Shown here piece after piece: positions 7,303-13,864 of a stretch of 17,548 nucleotides of DNA. The stretch covers positions 1 through 17,548 of the forward strand of contig JAPWVC010000014.1 in assembly GCA_028275195.1 (NCBI GenBank), in the 5' to 3' direction. The first letter of the stretch is position 1, and every line of letters starts with the position of its first letter. The notes beneath the pieces were generated by a model. The model saw nothing but the letters and a program-made list of their open reading frames with translations, searched no databases and was not told the DNA's origin. The position numbers were made by a program, and so were the translations under genes. Source of the stretch: Candidatus Acetothermia bacterium. Lineage in GTDB: Bacteria; Bipolaricaulota; Bipolaricaulia; RBG-16-55-9; JANLFV01.

Positions 7303-8697
7303 ATGGAGACGGTGATCGGGCTGGAGATCCATGCCCAACTCAAGACCGAGACGAAGCTCTTCTGCGGCTGCCGGGCCGACTCAGCCGGGCCGCCGAACTC
7401 GAGGACCTGCCCGGTCTGCCTCGGGATGCCCGGGGCCCTCCCGGTCCTGAACAAGCGGGCGGTCGAGCTGGCGATCCGGGCCGCGTTGGCCTTCCATTGC
7501 GAGATCCACCCCAGGTCCAGCTTCGCCCGGAAGAACTACTTCTACCCCGACCTCCCCAAGGGCTATCAGATCTCGCAGTATGACGAGCCGCTCGCGAGCG
7601 GGGGCTGGCTCGAGCTGGGGGAGCGGCGGATCGGCCTCCGCCGGCTCCACCTCGAAGAAGATGCCGCTAAGCTGGTCCATCAAGGTGGCCGGAGCTTGAT
7701 CGACTTCAACCGGGCCGGGGTCCCCCTAATCGAGATCGTCACCGAGCCGGAGGTTCGCTCGCCCCGCGAGGCTAGAGAGCTGCTCCAGGCCGTGCGTCGG
7801 ACCCTCCGCTACATCGGTGTTTCCAACTGCGACATGGAGAAGGGCGAGCTGCGCTGCGATGCCAACATCTCGCTCCGGTGCGGCGATCGAGCGGGGACGC
7901 GGACCGAGATCAAGAACTTGAACTCCTTCCGGGCGCTCGAGGAGGCCCTGGCCTTCGAGGAGGCCCGCCAGCGGGCCCTCTTGCTCGCTGGGAGGGAGGT
8001 CGAGCAGCAGACCCTCGACTGGGACGAGGCGAGCGGGCGGGCGGTCCCGATCCGCGGGAAAGAGGAGGCCGAGGACTACCGCTACTTCCCCGAGCCGGAC
8101 CTCCCGCCGCTGCTCATCAGCTCGGACTGGCTAGAAGAGGTAAAGAGGGGGCTCCCCGAGCTCCCGGAGGAGCGTCGCCGCCGCTGGCGCGCGGAGTATG
8201 GCCTTCCGGAATACGATATCGAGGTCCTCACCGAGGAGCGGGAGATCGCGGACTACTTCGAGGCAGCCGTCCGGCTCTTCCCTCATCCGAAGGAGGTGAG
8301 CAACTGGATGATGACCGAGCTCCTCCGGCTGGCGAAGGAGGGCGAGCTTCGGCTGAAACCGGCAGACTTCGCGCAGATCTTGCGGCTGGTCGAGGAAGGG
8401 AAGCTCAACCGGAGCGCGGGGAAGGAATTGCTAGAGGAGTGCTACCGGACCGGCAAGGGGCCGGAGGAGCTCCTCCAGGAGAGGGACCTGCTCCAGATTT
8501 CCGATGCTGGCGAGCTGAGCGCGGTTGTATCAGCGGTCTTGGCCGAGAATCCCCAGGCCGCTGCTGATTATAAAGGCGGGAAGGAGCAGGCCCTGAGCTT
8601 CCTCCTCGGCCAGGTGATGAGGAAGACCAAGGGGAAGGCCGACCCGAAGCTGGCCCGCGCGCTCCTCCTCGAAGGGCTTGGGCCTAATCGCACCTAG
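7303..8697 (+). CDS. gatB: Aspartyl/glutamyl-tRNA(Asn/Gln) amidotransferase subunit B
   Basis: GatB is the tRNA-binding and kinase subunit of GatCAB, which converts misacylated Glu-tRNA-Gln and/or Asp-tRNA-Asn to the correct amide form. The 464-residue product starts with METVIGLEIHAQL, the usual N-terminus. Zinc-ligand cysteines appear as FCGC and, 14 residues on, CPVCLGMPG; then come YFYPDLPKGYQISQYD and the helical and C-terminal YqeY-like tail domain (ADYKGGKEQALSFLLGQVM). The frame stays open far upstream, but only because it is antisense to sufS. An in-frame GTG at 7285 adds six residues and is less likely. gatA and gatC are not in the window. The 3' end overlaps the opposing nrdJ end by 14 bp, with no room for a separate terminator. 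Confidence 0.96.
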   Translation: METVIGLEIHAQLKTETKLFCGCRADSAGPPNSRTCPVCLGMPGALPVLNKRAVELAIRAALAFHCEIHPRSSFARKNYFYPDLPKGYQISQYDEPLASGGWLELGERRIGLRRLHLEEDAAKLVHQGGRSLIDFNRAGVPLIEIVTEPEVRSPREARELLQAVRRTLRYIGVSNCDMEKGELRCDANISLRCGDRAGTRTEIKNLNSFRALEEALAFEEARQRALLLAGREVEQQTLDWDEASGRAVPIRGKEEAEDYRYFPEPDLPPLLISSDWLEEVKRGLPELPEERRRRWRAEYGLPEYDIEVLTEEREIADYFEAAVRLFPHPKEVSNWMMTELLRLAKEGELRLKPADFAQILRLVEEGKLNRSAGKELLEECYRTGKGPEELLQERDLLQISDAGELSAVVSAVLAENPQAAADYKGGKEQALSFLLGQVMRKTKGKADPKLARALLLEGLGPNRT

Positions 8698-11014
8698 TAT
8701 AGCCGCAGTCCTGGCAGAGGTAACACCCTCCAGTGAAGAGGAGGACCCCGCCGCACATCGGGCAGAGGTCGAGCTCCCTCTTCCCTTCCTCCTTCGGCTC
8801 CCTGGGCGGGAGGAGCCTGAGCGGTCCATGGTTCTCGATCAGCTTCAGTTGCTCGCCGCCGCGGAGGAACTCGGCCAGGGCCTTGGCGATCGCGTCCGGG
8901 ACGGAGAAGACGATCTCGCCGTCCTCTTGGATGATCGGCCGAGAGCCGCGGATCAATCTCAATTGGTCGATGATCGCGCTCGGCTTGATCCCACTCCTTA
9001 GCGCGAGGGAGATGAGCCTTCCGATCGCCTCGGTGAAGGCCATCGAGGCCGAGCCGGACTTCCCCAACTGGACGAAGACCTCGAACGGGCCGTGCTCGTC
9101 CTCATTGACCGTCACGAAGAGGCTCCCCATCTCCGTCTTGAAGTTGTAGGTCTTCCCTTTCACCACCTTCGGGCGGGAGCGAGGGAGGCGGGCCGGCCGG
9201 CGGAGGGGCTCTTCTTCCGCGGCCTGGGCAGCCTCCTTCTCCGTGAGCATGATCCCCCGGCGCGAGCCCTCCCGATAGACCGTCACCCCCTTGCAGCCGA
9301 GCCGCCAGGCCTCGAAATAGATCCTCTCCACATCTTCAGGTGTTGCCTCCTTGGGGAGGTTGACCGTGCTGGAGATGGCATGGTCGATGTGCTTCTGGAT
9401 TGTCGCTTGCATCTTGATCCGCATCTCTGGGGCGATCTGGTGGGCCGTGACGAACTCTGGCGGGAGGGCAGAGAGATCCCGCTCCCCCAGCCCTCGCCGC
9501 TCCAGATACTCCCGGACGAGGGGGTGGAGGACATGGAACTCCTCCTGGCCGAGGGATTCAGAGCGGCGGACATAGCTCAAGGAGAAGAGGGGCTCGATCC
9601 CCGAGGAGACCCCCGCGAGGGCCGAGCCGCTCCCCACCGGCGGGACGGTCAAGAGCGCCGCGTTCCGCAGTCCATGGGCTCTGATCTCCTTCTGGAGGGA
9701 AGGGTCGAGCCGCCGGATGAAGGGGCTCTGGAGGTGCCTTTCAGGGTCGAAGGCCGGGAAGGGCCCCCTCTCCTTCGCCAGGGCCACGCTCTCACTATAA
9801 GCGATGTGCTTAATCCGCTCGAAAAGCCGGTCGACGAAGGCGATCGCCTCTTCGGTGTCGTATTTCAGCCCCAGTTTGATCAGGAAATCCCCGAGCCCGG
9901 TGAACCCCAGCCCGATCCTCCTCGAGCGGAGGGAGGCCTCCCGCTGCTGCGGGAGTGGATGGCGGTCCTTCCCATAATCGAGGACATCGTCGAGGAAGCG
10001 GACGCCATACCTCAAGGCTCGTTCCAGCCCCTCCCAATCGACCTGGGCCTGGGGTGTGAACTCCTCTTTTACGAAGGCCGAGAGGTTAACGCTGCCAAGA
10101 TTGCAGCAGCCGTAGGGCTCGAGCGTAATTTCGGAGCAGGGGTTGGTGGTCAAGACCTCCATCCCGTTGTATTCCGTGGTCGATTCCCTTTTAACGGTGT
10201 CCCAGAAGATCACCCCCGGCTCGGCCGACTCCCAGGCAGCTCGGATCAGCCTCTCCCAGAGCTCGCGGGCCCGGACCTTCCGCTCGACCCGCGGGACGGT
10301 CTCGCTCTCATACCAAAGGGTGAACTCCCCGTCCCGCTCGACCGCCTCCATGAAGGCATCGCTGACGCGGACGCTGATGTTGGCGTAGGTGACTTTCGAG
10401 AGGTCGCGCTTGACCTCGAGGAAGTCGAGGATGTCCGGATGATCGACCCTCATGGTGATCATCAGCGCCCCTCTCCTCCCGGCCTGGCCGATCGTCCCCG
10501 TGGTCGTCGAGAGGAGCTCCATGAACGAGACCGCCCCGCTAGAGTAGATCGCGGCATTATTGACCGGGGTCCCCTTGGGCCGGAGGATCGAGAGATCGAC
10601 CCCCGCCCCACCACCGTAGGAGTAGGTCCTAGCGGCCTCGCGGCACCAGTCGAAGATCCCCTCGATCGAGTCCTCTCTAATGGGAATCACATAACAGTTA
10701 AAAAGCGTCACTCGCCGCGGCTGGCCGGCACCGAACATGATCCTCCCGCCGGGGACGAACTTGAAATCCTCAAGGAGCCAATAGAACCGCTCTTCCCAAA
10801 CCCCTCTGTCCGGCTCGACCGAGGCGATCTCCCGGGCGATTCGCCGCCACATCTCCGGAGGGACCCGCTCTAAGAGCTCGCCCTCCCTGGTCTTGAGGGC
10901 ATACTTCTCGAGGAAGACCCGGATCCGTAGCTCATCCCCGCGGAAGAAGGCCTCGGTCTCCGCCGGGATCGAAGCCAATCCCCTAGTGCCCTGACCCTGA
11001 TCTGCCATAGCCAT
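8684..11014 (-). CDS. nrdJ: Adenosylcobalamin-dependent (class II) ribonucleotide reductase
   Basis: NrdJ reduces ribonucleotides to deoxyribonucleotides with a B12-generated thiyl radical, needing neither oxygen nor a separate radical subunit. From ATG 11014 the product is 776 residues. The redox cysteines are Cys107 (FNCYV) and Cys304 (CCNLGSVNL); the radical Cys293 and Glu295 lie in NPCSEI. The loop TVPPVGSGSALAGVSSGIEP and the LGCKGVTVYREGSR block follow, then a TSCPD-type domain. The C-terminal tail has CPMCGG and CQDCGYTRC motifs, typical of class II enzymes. I see no N-terminal ATP cone and no intein. The start is chosen because GAGGGG sits four bases upstream; the longer frame reads back through tRNA-Pro(GGG). 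A second ATG two codons in (11008) is possible. No cobalamin riboswitch fits in the 85-bp leader. Confidence 0.96.
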   Translation of the reverse strand: MAMADQGQGTRGLASIPAETEAFFRGDELRIRVFLEKYALKTREGELLERVPPEMWRRIAREIASVEPDRGVWEERFYWLLEDFKFVPGGRIMFGAGQPRRVTLFNCYVIPIREDSIEGIFDWCREAARTYSYGGGAGVDLSILRPKGTPVNNAAIYSSGAVSFMELLSTTTGTIGQAGRRGALMITMRVDHPDILDFLEVKRDLSKVTYANISVRVSDAFMEAVERDGEFTLWYESETVPRVERKVRARELWERLIRAAWESAEPGVIFWDTVKRESTTEYNGMEVLTTNPCSEITLEPYGCCNLGSVNLSAFVKEEFTPQAQVDWEGLERALRYGVRFLDDVLDYGKDRHPLPQQREASLRSRRIGLGFTGLGDFLIKLGLKYDTEEAIAFVDRLFERIKHIAYSESVALAKERGPFPAFDPERHLQSPFIRRLDPSLQKEIRAHGLRNAALLTVPPVGSGSALAGVSSGIEPLFSLSYVRRSESLGQEEFHVLHPLVREYLERRGLGERDLSALPPEFVTAHQIAPEMRIKMQATIQKHIDHAISSTVNLPKEATPEDVERIYFEAWRLGCKGVTVYREGSRRGIMLTEKEAAQAAEEEPLRRPARLPRSRPKVVKGKTYNFKTEMGSLFVTVNEDEHGPFEVFVQLGKSGSASMAFTEAIGRLISLALRSGIKPSAIIDQLRLIRGSRPIIQEDGEIVFSVPDAIAKALAEFLRGGEQLKLIENHGPLRLLPPREPKEEGKRELDLCPMCGGVLLFTGGCYLCQDCGYTRCD

Positions 11015-11099
11015 AATGCCCCTCTTGAGGATAACAACTCCCTGGGATCTTGCCAGTGATTTAGGATACTTCCACCGGGTGCTGAGTCGGGTAGGAGCC

Positions 11100-11176
11100 T
11101 GGTCGGGACGACCGGAATCGAACCGGTGACCTCTGGCCCCCCATGCCAGCGCGCTACCAGGCTGCGCCACGTCCCG
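11100..11176 (-). tRNA. tRNA-Pro(GGG), CCA encoded
   Basis: A complete cloverleaf reads on the minus strand: acceptor CGGGACG/CGTCCCG, D stem GCGC/GCGC, anticodon stem CTGGC/GCCAG with loop ATGGGGG (anticodon GGG), T stem ACCGG/CCGGT with loop TTCGATT. C1 and A73 agree with bacterial proline identity. The 3' CCA is encoded. nrdJ starts 85 bp downstream on the same strand, so a shared transcript is possible. Confidence 0.97.
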
Positions 11177-11183
11177 CAAGCTC

Positions 11184-11212
11184 ATTTTATAACCTCGGCG
11201 GCCCCGATTCAA
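11184..11212 (-). promoter_or_regulatory. Predicted promoter for tRNA-Pro(GGG)
   Basis: On the minus strand TTGAAT (11212-11207) and TAAAAT (11189-11184) are separated by 17 bp, with seven bases left before the tRNA 5' end. The transcript would therefore start at or within a few bases of mature position 1. It may also serve nrdJ. Confidence 0.5.
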
Positions 11213-11290
11213 GTCCCCCGCCGGGGGAACTTTCTCCCCGGGGACCGAGTCACCTGGCGGCTTTCCACCGAATTTTCACCCCCGCCTCCC

Positions 11291-11319
11291 TTGACAGCTC
11301 ATGGCCCCGTCTTTATAAT
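11291..11319 (+). promoter_or_regulatory. Perfect consensus sigma-70 promoter of htrA
   Basis: TTGACA (11291-11296), a 17-bp spacer and TATAAT (11314-11319) match the housekeeping consensus exactly. The expected start near 11326 gives a leader of about 55 nt before the htrA ATG. This suggests strong constitutive expression; I see no sigma-E-like or CIRCE-type element in its place. Confidence 0.85.
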
Positions 11320-11371
11320 CAAGCGGCCTTCAGAAGCGCTAAAATGGCCTGGAGTAGGAGCTGCGGGATAC

Positions 11372-11379
11372 GGAGGTGA
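11372..11379 (+). promoter_or_regulatory. Shine-Dalgarno site that fixes the htrA start
   Basis: GGAGGTGA lies just before the ATG at 11382. It also contains the in-frame GTG at 11376, so that GTG cannot be the initiator served by this site. This decides the start in favour of ATG 11382. Confidence 0.8.
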
Positions 11380-11381
11380 AG

Positions 11382-12944
11382 ATGAAAAAGTTTCTTTTAA
11401 TCTCGCTCGTGACCGTCGCGATCCTCGCGCTCGGCTTCTCCCTTGTGGTGAGCTACCGCGGCCCATCCCATGGGGCCCCGGCGGCCACGATGGAGTCACC
11501 GGGCCAGTCGGCCGCCACGACCACGGCCATAGAGTCGGAGCGCGAGCCCTCCAAGCTCCCCGTGGCCCTGGAGAGCTTGAGCAAGGAGCAGCTCGAGAGC
11601 CTGATCGTCGCCGCCGGGCAGAATGCGATCAAGGCCGCGATCCGGGCCGCCAGCCCGGCGGTAGCCCAGGTCATGGTGACCATCGAGCGCCAGACCTTTA
11701 ACCCCTTCGAGCAGTTCTTCAACGACCCCTTCTTCAAGCGGTTCTTCGGGGAGATCCCCTACCCGGAGCGGGAGGTCGAGCCGGCGATCGGCTCGGGCTT
11801 CCTCATCGAATACAACGGCCAGAAATACCTCCTCACCAATAACCATGTGGTCGAGGGGGCGACCTCGATCAACCTGATCTTCCCCAACGGGCAGAGGTTC
11901 GCCGGAGAGATTGTCGGCCAGGACAGCGAGCTCGATGTGGCCGTCCTCCGGGTCAAGGGCGACCTCAGCGAGCTGACCGCGGTCGAGCTTGGAGACTCGG
12001 ATAAGCTCGAGATCGGCGATTGGGTCGTCGCCATCGGGAACCCTCTCGGCTTCCAGCACACCGTGACCGCGGGGATCGTCTCCGCCCTGGAGCGGACAGT
12101 CCCCCGCCCCGACGGGAACGGCTCCTTCCAGCACATGATCCAGACCGATGCCGCGATCAACCCTGGGAACTCGGGGGGCCCGCTGGTGAACGCCGCGGGG
12201 GAGGTGGTCGGGATCAATACGGCCATCGCTGCCAATAGTGAGGGGATCAACTTCGCCATCCCGATCAACCGTGTGAAGCGGGTCCTCCCCCAACTGATCG
12301 AGAAGGGGAGGGTGACCCGGGCCTGGCTGGGGGTCTACATCCGGGACATCACGCCAGACTTAGCGGAGTATTTCGGGCTCAAGCCCGGTGAAGGGGTCCT
12401 AGTCAACGATGTGGTCCGTGGCTCACCGGCGGATGGGCTCCTCCGGCGAGGGGATGTGATCCTCAGCGTCAACGGCCAGGCGGTCCACAATACCGATGAG
12501 CTCCAGCAGGCGATCATGTTCAAGCAGGTCGGGGAGAAAGTCAAGCTCGAGGTCCTGCGGGAGAAGGAGCGGCTGACTATCGAAGTCCCCTTGGGTGAGC
12601 GGCCGAGCCAGGCCGCGCTCCAGCAGCGCCAGCAGCAGGTTCAGCCCCAGGGGCAAGGGCTCAAGCGGTTCGGGCTCACCGTCCAGGGCAACTCCCCGGA
12701 GCTGGCCCAGCGGCTCGGGCTGGCCACCTCCCAGGGGGTGGTGATCACTAGCGTCGACCCCGGGAGCGCGGCCTACTGGGCCGGCCTGGAGCCGGGGGAT
12801 GTGATCCTGGAGGTTAACCGCCAGCCGGTCAACTCCGTGGAGGAGTGGAATGCGCTCATCTCCCAGGTGAAGCCCGGAGGGACGGTGCTCCTCACGGTGC
12901 TCGATCGCCAGGGGTTGGCCCACTACCTCTCTCTCAACGAGTGA
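11382..12944 (+). CDS. HtrA/Deg-family serine protease with two PDZ domains
   Basis: This is an envelope protease/chaperone that degrades misfolded exported proteins. The product is 520 residues. An N-terminal hydrophobic stretch (about 3-25) acts as signal peptide or membrane anchor, followed by a low-complexity Ala/Ser/Pro/Glu linker to about residue 80. The trypsin-like domain has its triad at His155 (LLTNNHVVEGA), Asp185 (DSELDVAVLRVK) and Ser264 (INPGNSGGPL). Two PDZ domains follow (about 312-405 and 422-518), the first with GVLVNDVVRGSPADG, the second with GVVITSVDPGSAAYWAGLEPGD. This matches the DegP/DegQ layout rather than single-PDZ DegS, but the paralogue cannot be named from one sequence. 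It has its own consensus promoter and terminator, so it is probably monocistronic. Codon use resembles its neighbours. Confidence 0.95.
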   Translation: MKKFLLISLVTVAILALGFSLVVSYRGPSHGAPAATMESPGQSAATTTAIESEREPSKLPVALESLSKEQLESLIVAAGQNAIKAAIRAASPAVAQVMVTIERQTFNPFEQFFNDPFFKRFFGEIPYPEREVEPAIGSGFLIEYNGQKYLLTNNHVVEGATSINLIFPNGQRFAGEIVGQDSELDVAVLRVKGDLSELTAVELGDSDKLEIGDWVVAIGNPLGFQHTVTAGIVSALERTVPRPDGNGSFQHMIQTDAAINPGNSGGPLVNAAGEVVGINTAIAANSEGINFAIPINRVKRVLPQLIEKGRVTRAWLGVYIRDITPDLAEYFGLKPGEGVLVNDVVRGSPADGLLRRGDVILSVNGQAVHNTDELQQAIMFKQVGEKVKLEVLREKERLTIEVPLGERPSQAALQQRQQQVQPQGQGLKRFGLTVQGNSPELAQRLGLATSQGVVITSVDPGSAAYWAGLEPGDVILEVNRQPVNSVEEWNALISQVKPGGTVLLTVLDRQGLAHYLSLNE

Positions 12945-12970
12945 AGTGGCTCTAGTTCAACTAACCTTTG

Positions 12971-13010
12971 GGGCCTCAGCCGGCTCGGAGGCCGGCTGAG
13001 GCCCTTTCCT
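12971..13010 (+). terminator. Intrinsic terminator of htrA
   Basis: A perfect 14-bp stem, GGGCCTCAGCCGGC (12971-12984) with GCCGGCTGAGGCCC (12991-13004), closes a 6-nt loop and is followed by TTTCCT. The U-tract is short and interrupted, but the stem is very stable. It lies 26 bp after the htrA stop and just before the tRNA promoter. Confidence 0.85.
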
Positions 13011-13018
13011 CCTTGCTA

Positions 13019-13048
13019 TTGCCAATGGGTGGTCAGCTCGGTTAAAAT
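13019..13048 (+). promoter_or_regulatory. Predicted promoter of the tRNA array
   Basis: TTGCCA (13019-13024) and TAAAAT (13043-13048) are separated by 18 bp. The start would lie near 13055, a few bases before tRNA-Pro(CGG). It immediately follows the htrA terminator. Confidence 0.65.
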
Positions 13049-13061
13049 ATCTCAGGGCACC

Positions 13062-13138
13062 CGGAGGGTAGCGCAGCTCGGTAGCGCGCAGCGTTCGGGA
13101 CGCTGAGGTCGCGGGTTCGAATCCCGCCCCTCCGACCA
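13062..13138 (+). tRNA. tRNA-Pro(CGG), CCA encoded
   Basis: Cloverleaf: acceptor CGGAGGG/CCCTCCG, D stem GCGC/GCGC, anticodon stem CAGCG/CGCTG with loop TTCGGGA (anticodon CGG), T stem GCGGG/CCCGC with loop TTCGAAT. C1 and A73 match proline identity. It is the first gene of the array and complements tRNA-Pro(GGG) on the far side of htrA. Confidence 0.97.
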
Positions 13139-13186
13139 GGCTTTGCCTGGACCATTAACCTTCCCCGGCCCGCCGGGCCAGGGAAG
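13136..13186 (+). other. Two consecutive hairpins between tRNA-Pro(CGG) and tRNA-Gly(TCC)
   Basis: CCAGGC (13136-13141) pairs perfectly with GCCTGG (13145-13150) across a TTT loop and takes in the tRNA-Pro CCA end. A second hairpin (13160-13186) pairs CTTCCC-C-GGCCC with GGGCC-A-GGGAAG around a GCC loop, with one C/A mismatch. Neither has a T-run after it, so they are not typical terminators. Roles in 3'-end processing or partial attenuation are guesses. Confidence 0.55.
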
Positions 13187-13206
13187 ATGAAGGTCAAGTG
13201 GAGCTT

Positions 13207-13277
13207 GCGGAAGTAGCTCAATGGGAGAGCACCGGCCTTCCAAGCCGGAGACGCGGGTTCGATTCCCGTCTTCCGCT
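13207..13277 (+). tRNA. tRNA-Gly(TCC), CCA not encoded
   Basis: Acceptor GCGGAAG/CTTCCGC, D stem GCTC/GAGC, anticodon stem CCGGC/GCCGG with loop CTTCCAA (anticodon TCC), T stem GCGGG/CCCGT with loop TTCGATT, discriminator T as usual for bacterial glycine tRNA. The genome continues CCG after position 73, so the terminal A must be added or restored by the CCA-adding enzyme. Confidence 0.96.
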
Positions 13278-13285
13278 CCGGGCTT

Positions 13286-13363
13286 GCGCCCGTAGCTCAG
13301 TTGGAATAGAGCATCTGCCTTCTAAGCAGAGGGCCGCGGGTTCGAGTCCCGCCGGGCGCCCCA
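13286..13363 (+). tRNA. tRNA-Arg(TCT), CCA encoded, C73
   Basis: Acceptor GCGCCCG/CGGGCGC, D stem GCTC/GAGC with A20, anticodon stem TCTGC/GCAGA with loop CTTCTAA (anticodon TCT, A37), T stem GCGGG/CCCGC with loop TTCGAGT. The discriminator at 13360 is C, where bacterial arginine tRNAs normally have A or G. CCA occupies 13361-13363. Confidence 0.95.
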
Positions 13364-13377
13364 AGCAAGGTAAAGAC

Positions 13378-13455
13378 GAGGGACGTAGCTCAACTGGTAA
13401 GAGCACTGCGCTGTGGCCGCAGGGGTTGCGGGTTCGAGTCCCGTCGTCCCTCCCA
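13378..13455 (+). tRNA. tRNA-His(GTG), with G-1 and CCA encoded
   Basis: Acceptor AGGGACG/CGTCCCT is extended by G-1 (13378) opposite C73 (13452), the hallmark of histidine tRNA. Anticodon stem CTGCG/CGCAG holds loop CTGTGGC (anticodon GTG). T stem GCGGG/CCCGT with loop TTCGAGT. CCA is encoded. Confidence 0.97.
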
Positions 13456-13459
13456 GCTT

Positions 13460-13535
13460 GCGCCTGTAGCTCAATTGGAAGAGCGGTGGCCTTCGGAGCC
13501 ATTGGTTGGGGGTCCGAGTCCCTCCAGGCGCACCA
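13460..13535 (+). tRNA. tRNA-Arg(TCG), CCA encoded, C55 in T loop
   Basis: Acceptor GCGCCTG/CAGGCGC, D stem GCTC/GAGC with A20, anticodon stem GTGGC/GCCAT with loop CTTCGGA (anticodon TCG), A73. The T loop reads TCCGAGT, so position 55, nearly always the U converted to pseudouridine, is C. CCA directly abuts the first base of tRNA-Leu(TAG), leaving no spacer. Confidence 0.95.
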
Positions 13536-13623
13536 GCGAAGGTGGCGGAATCGGCAGACGCGCTAGCCTTAGGAGCTAGTGGGCTCACACCCCGTGCGGG
13601 TTCGACTCCCGCCCTTCGCACCA
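13536..13623 (+). tRNA. tRNA-Leu(TAG), CCA encoded
   Basis: A class II tRNA with long variable arm. Acceptor GCGAAGG/CCTTCGC, D stem GCG/CGC, anticodon stem CTAGC/GCTAG with loop CTTAGGA (anticodon TAG), T stem GCGGG/CCCGC with loop TTCGACT, A73. It starts on the base after the preceding tRNA's CCA, so one cleavage could make both ends. Confidence 0.97.
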
Positions 13624-13638
13624 AGCCGCTCGAGCGAC

Positions 13639-13667
13639 TTGACAGCCCGCTCGGTCAGGCTTATAAT
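13639..13667 (+). promoter_or_regulatory. Perfect consensus promoter inside the tRNA array
   Basis: TTGACA (13639-13644), a 17-bp spacer and TATAAT (13662-13667) match the sigma-70 consensus exactly. It lies 15 bp after tRNA-Leu(TAG), and its expected start near 13674 is a few bases before tRNA-Gly(GCC). It gives the last four tRNAs an independent transcript. No terminator is visible before it, so read-through from the upstream promoter is also likely. Confidence 0.85.
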
Positions 13668-13678
13668 AATCTTCGAGC

Positions 13679-13755
13679 GCGGGAATAGCTCAGCTGGCTA
13701 GAGCGTCTGCTTGCCATGCAGAAGGTCGCGGGTTCGAATCCCGTTTCCCGCTCCA
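13679..13755 (+). tRNA. tRNA-Gly(GCC), CCA encoded
   Basis: Acceptor GCGGGAA/TTCCCGC, D stem GCTC/GAGC, anticodon stem TCTGC/GCAGA with loop TTGCCAT (anticodon GCC), T stem GCGGG/CCCGT with loop TTCGAAT, discriminator T. First gene behind the internal consensus promoter. Confidence 0.97.
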
Positions 13756-13770
13756 AGTCAAGAAAAGAAG

Positions 13771-13854
13771 GCCGAGGTGGCGGAAGCGGTAGACGCAGCG
13801 GACTTAAAATCCGCTGAGGGCGACCTCGTGCGGGTTCGACTCCCGCCCTCGGCA
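13771..13854 (+). tRNA. tRNA-Leu(TAA), CCA not encoded
   Basis: A class II tRNA with acceptor GCCGAGG/CCTCGGC, anticodon stem GCGGA/TCCGC and loop CTTAAAA (anticodon TAA), a long variable arm, T stem GCGGG/CCCGC with loop TTCGACT, and A73. The following bases are CCC, so the CCA end is not fully encoded. Confidence 0.96.
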
Positions 13855-13864
13855 CCCTTGAGCG

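Noticed and set aside
9092..10873. Long 593-codon open frame on the plus strand
   Set aside because: It is antisense to nrdJ, lies wholly within that conserved gene, and its Arg/Pro/Gly/Asp-rich translation shows no domain. High GC makes such shadow frames common.
11015..11212. 66-codon N-terminal extension of nrdJ
   Set aside because: It reads through tRNA-Pro(GGG); its DVAQPGSALAWGARGHRFDSGRPD-like text is the typical translation of a tRNA gene.
11214..11228. CCCCC-GCC-GGGGG hairpin in the tRNA-Pro/htrA gap
   Set aside because: No T-run on either strand and it lies between two divergent promoters, so it is not a convincing terminator; a short GC palindrome is expected by chance here.
13628..13637. 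CGCTCGAGCG palindrome after tRNA-Leu(TAG)
   Set aside because: Too short and without a T-run; I could not support it as terminator or operator.
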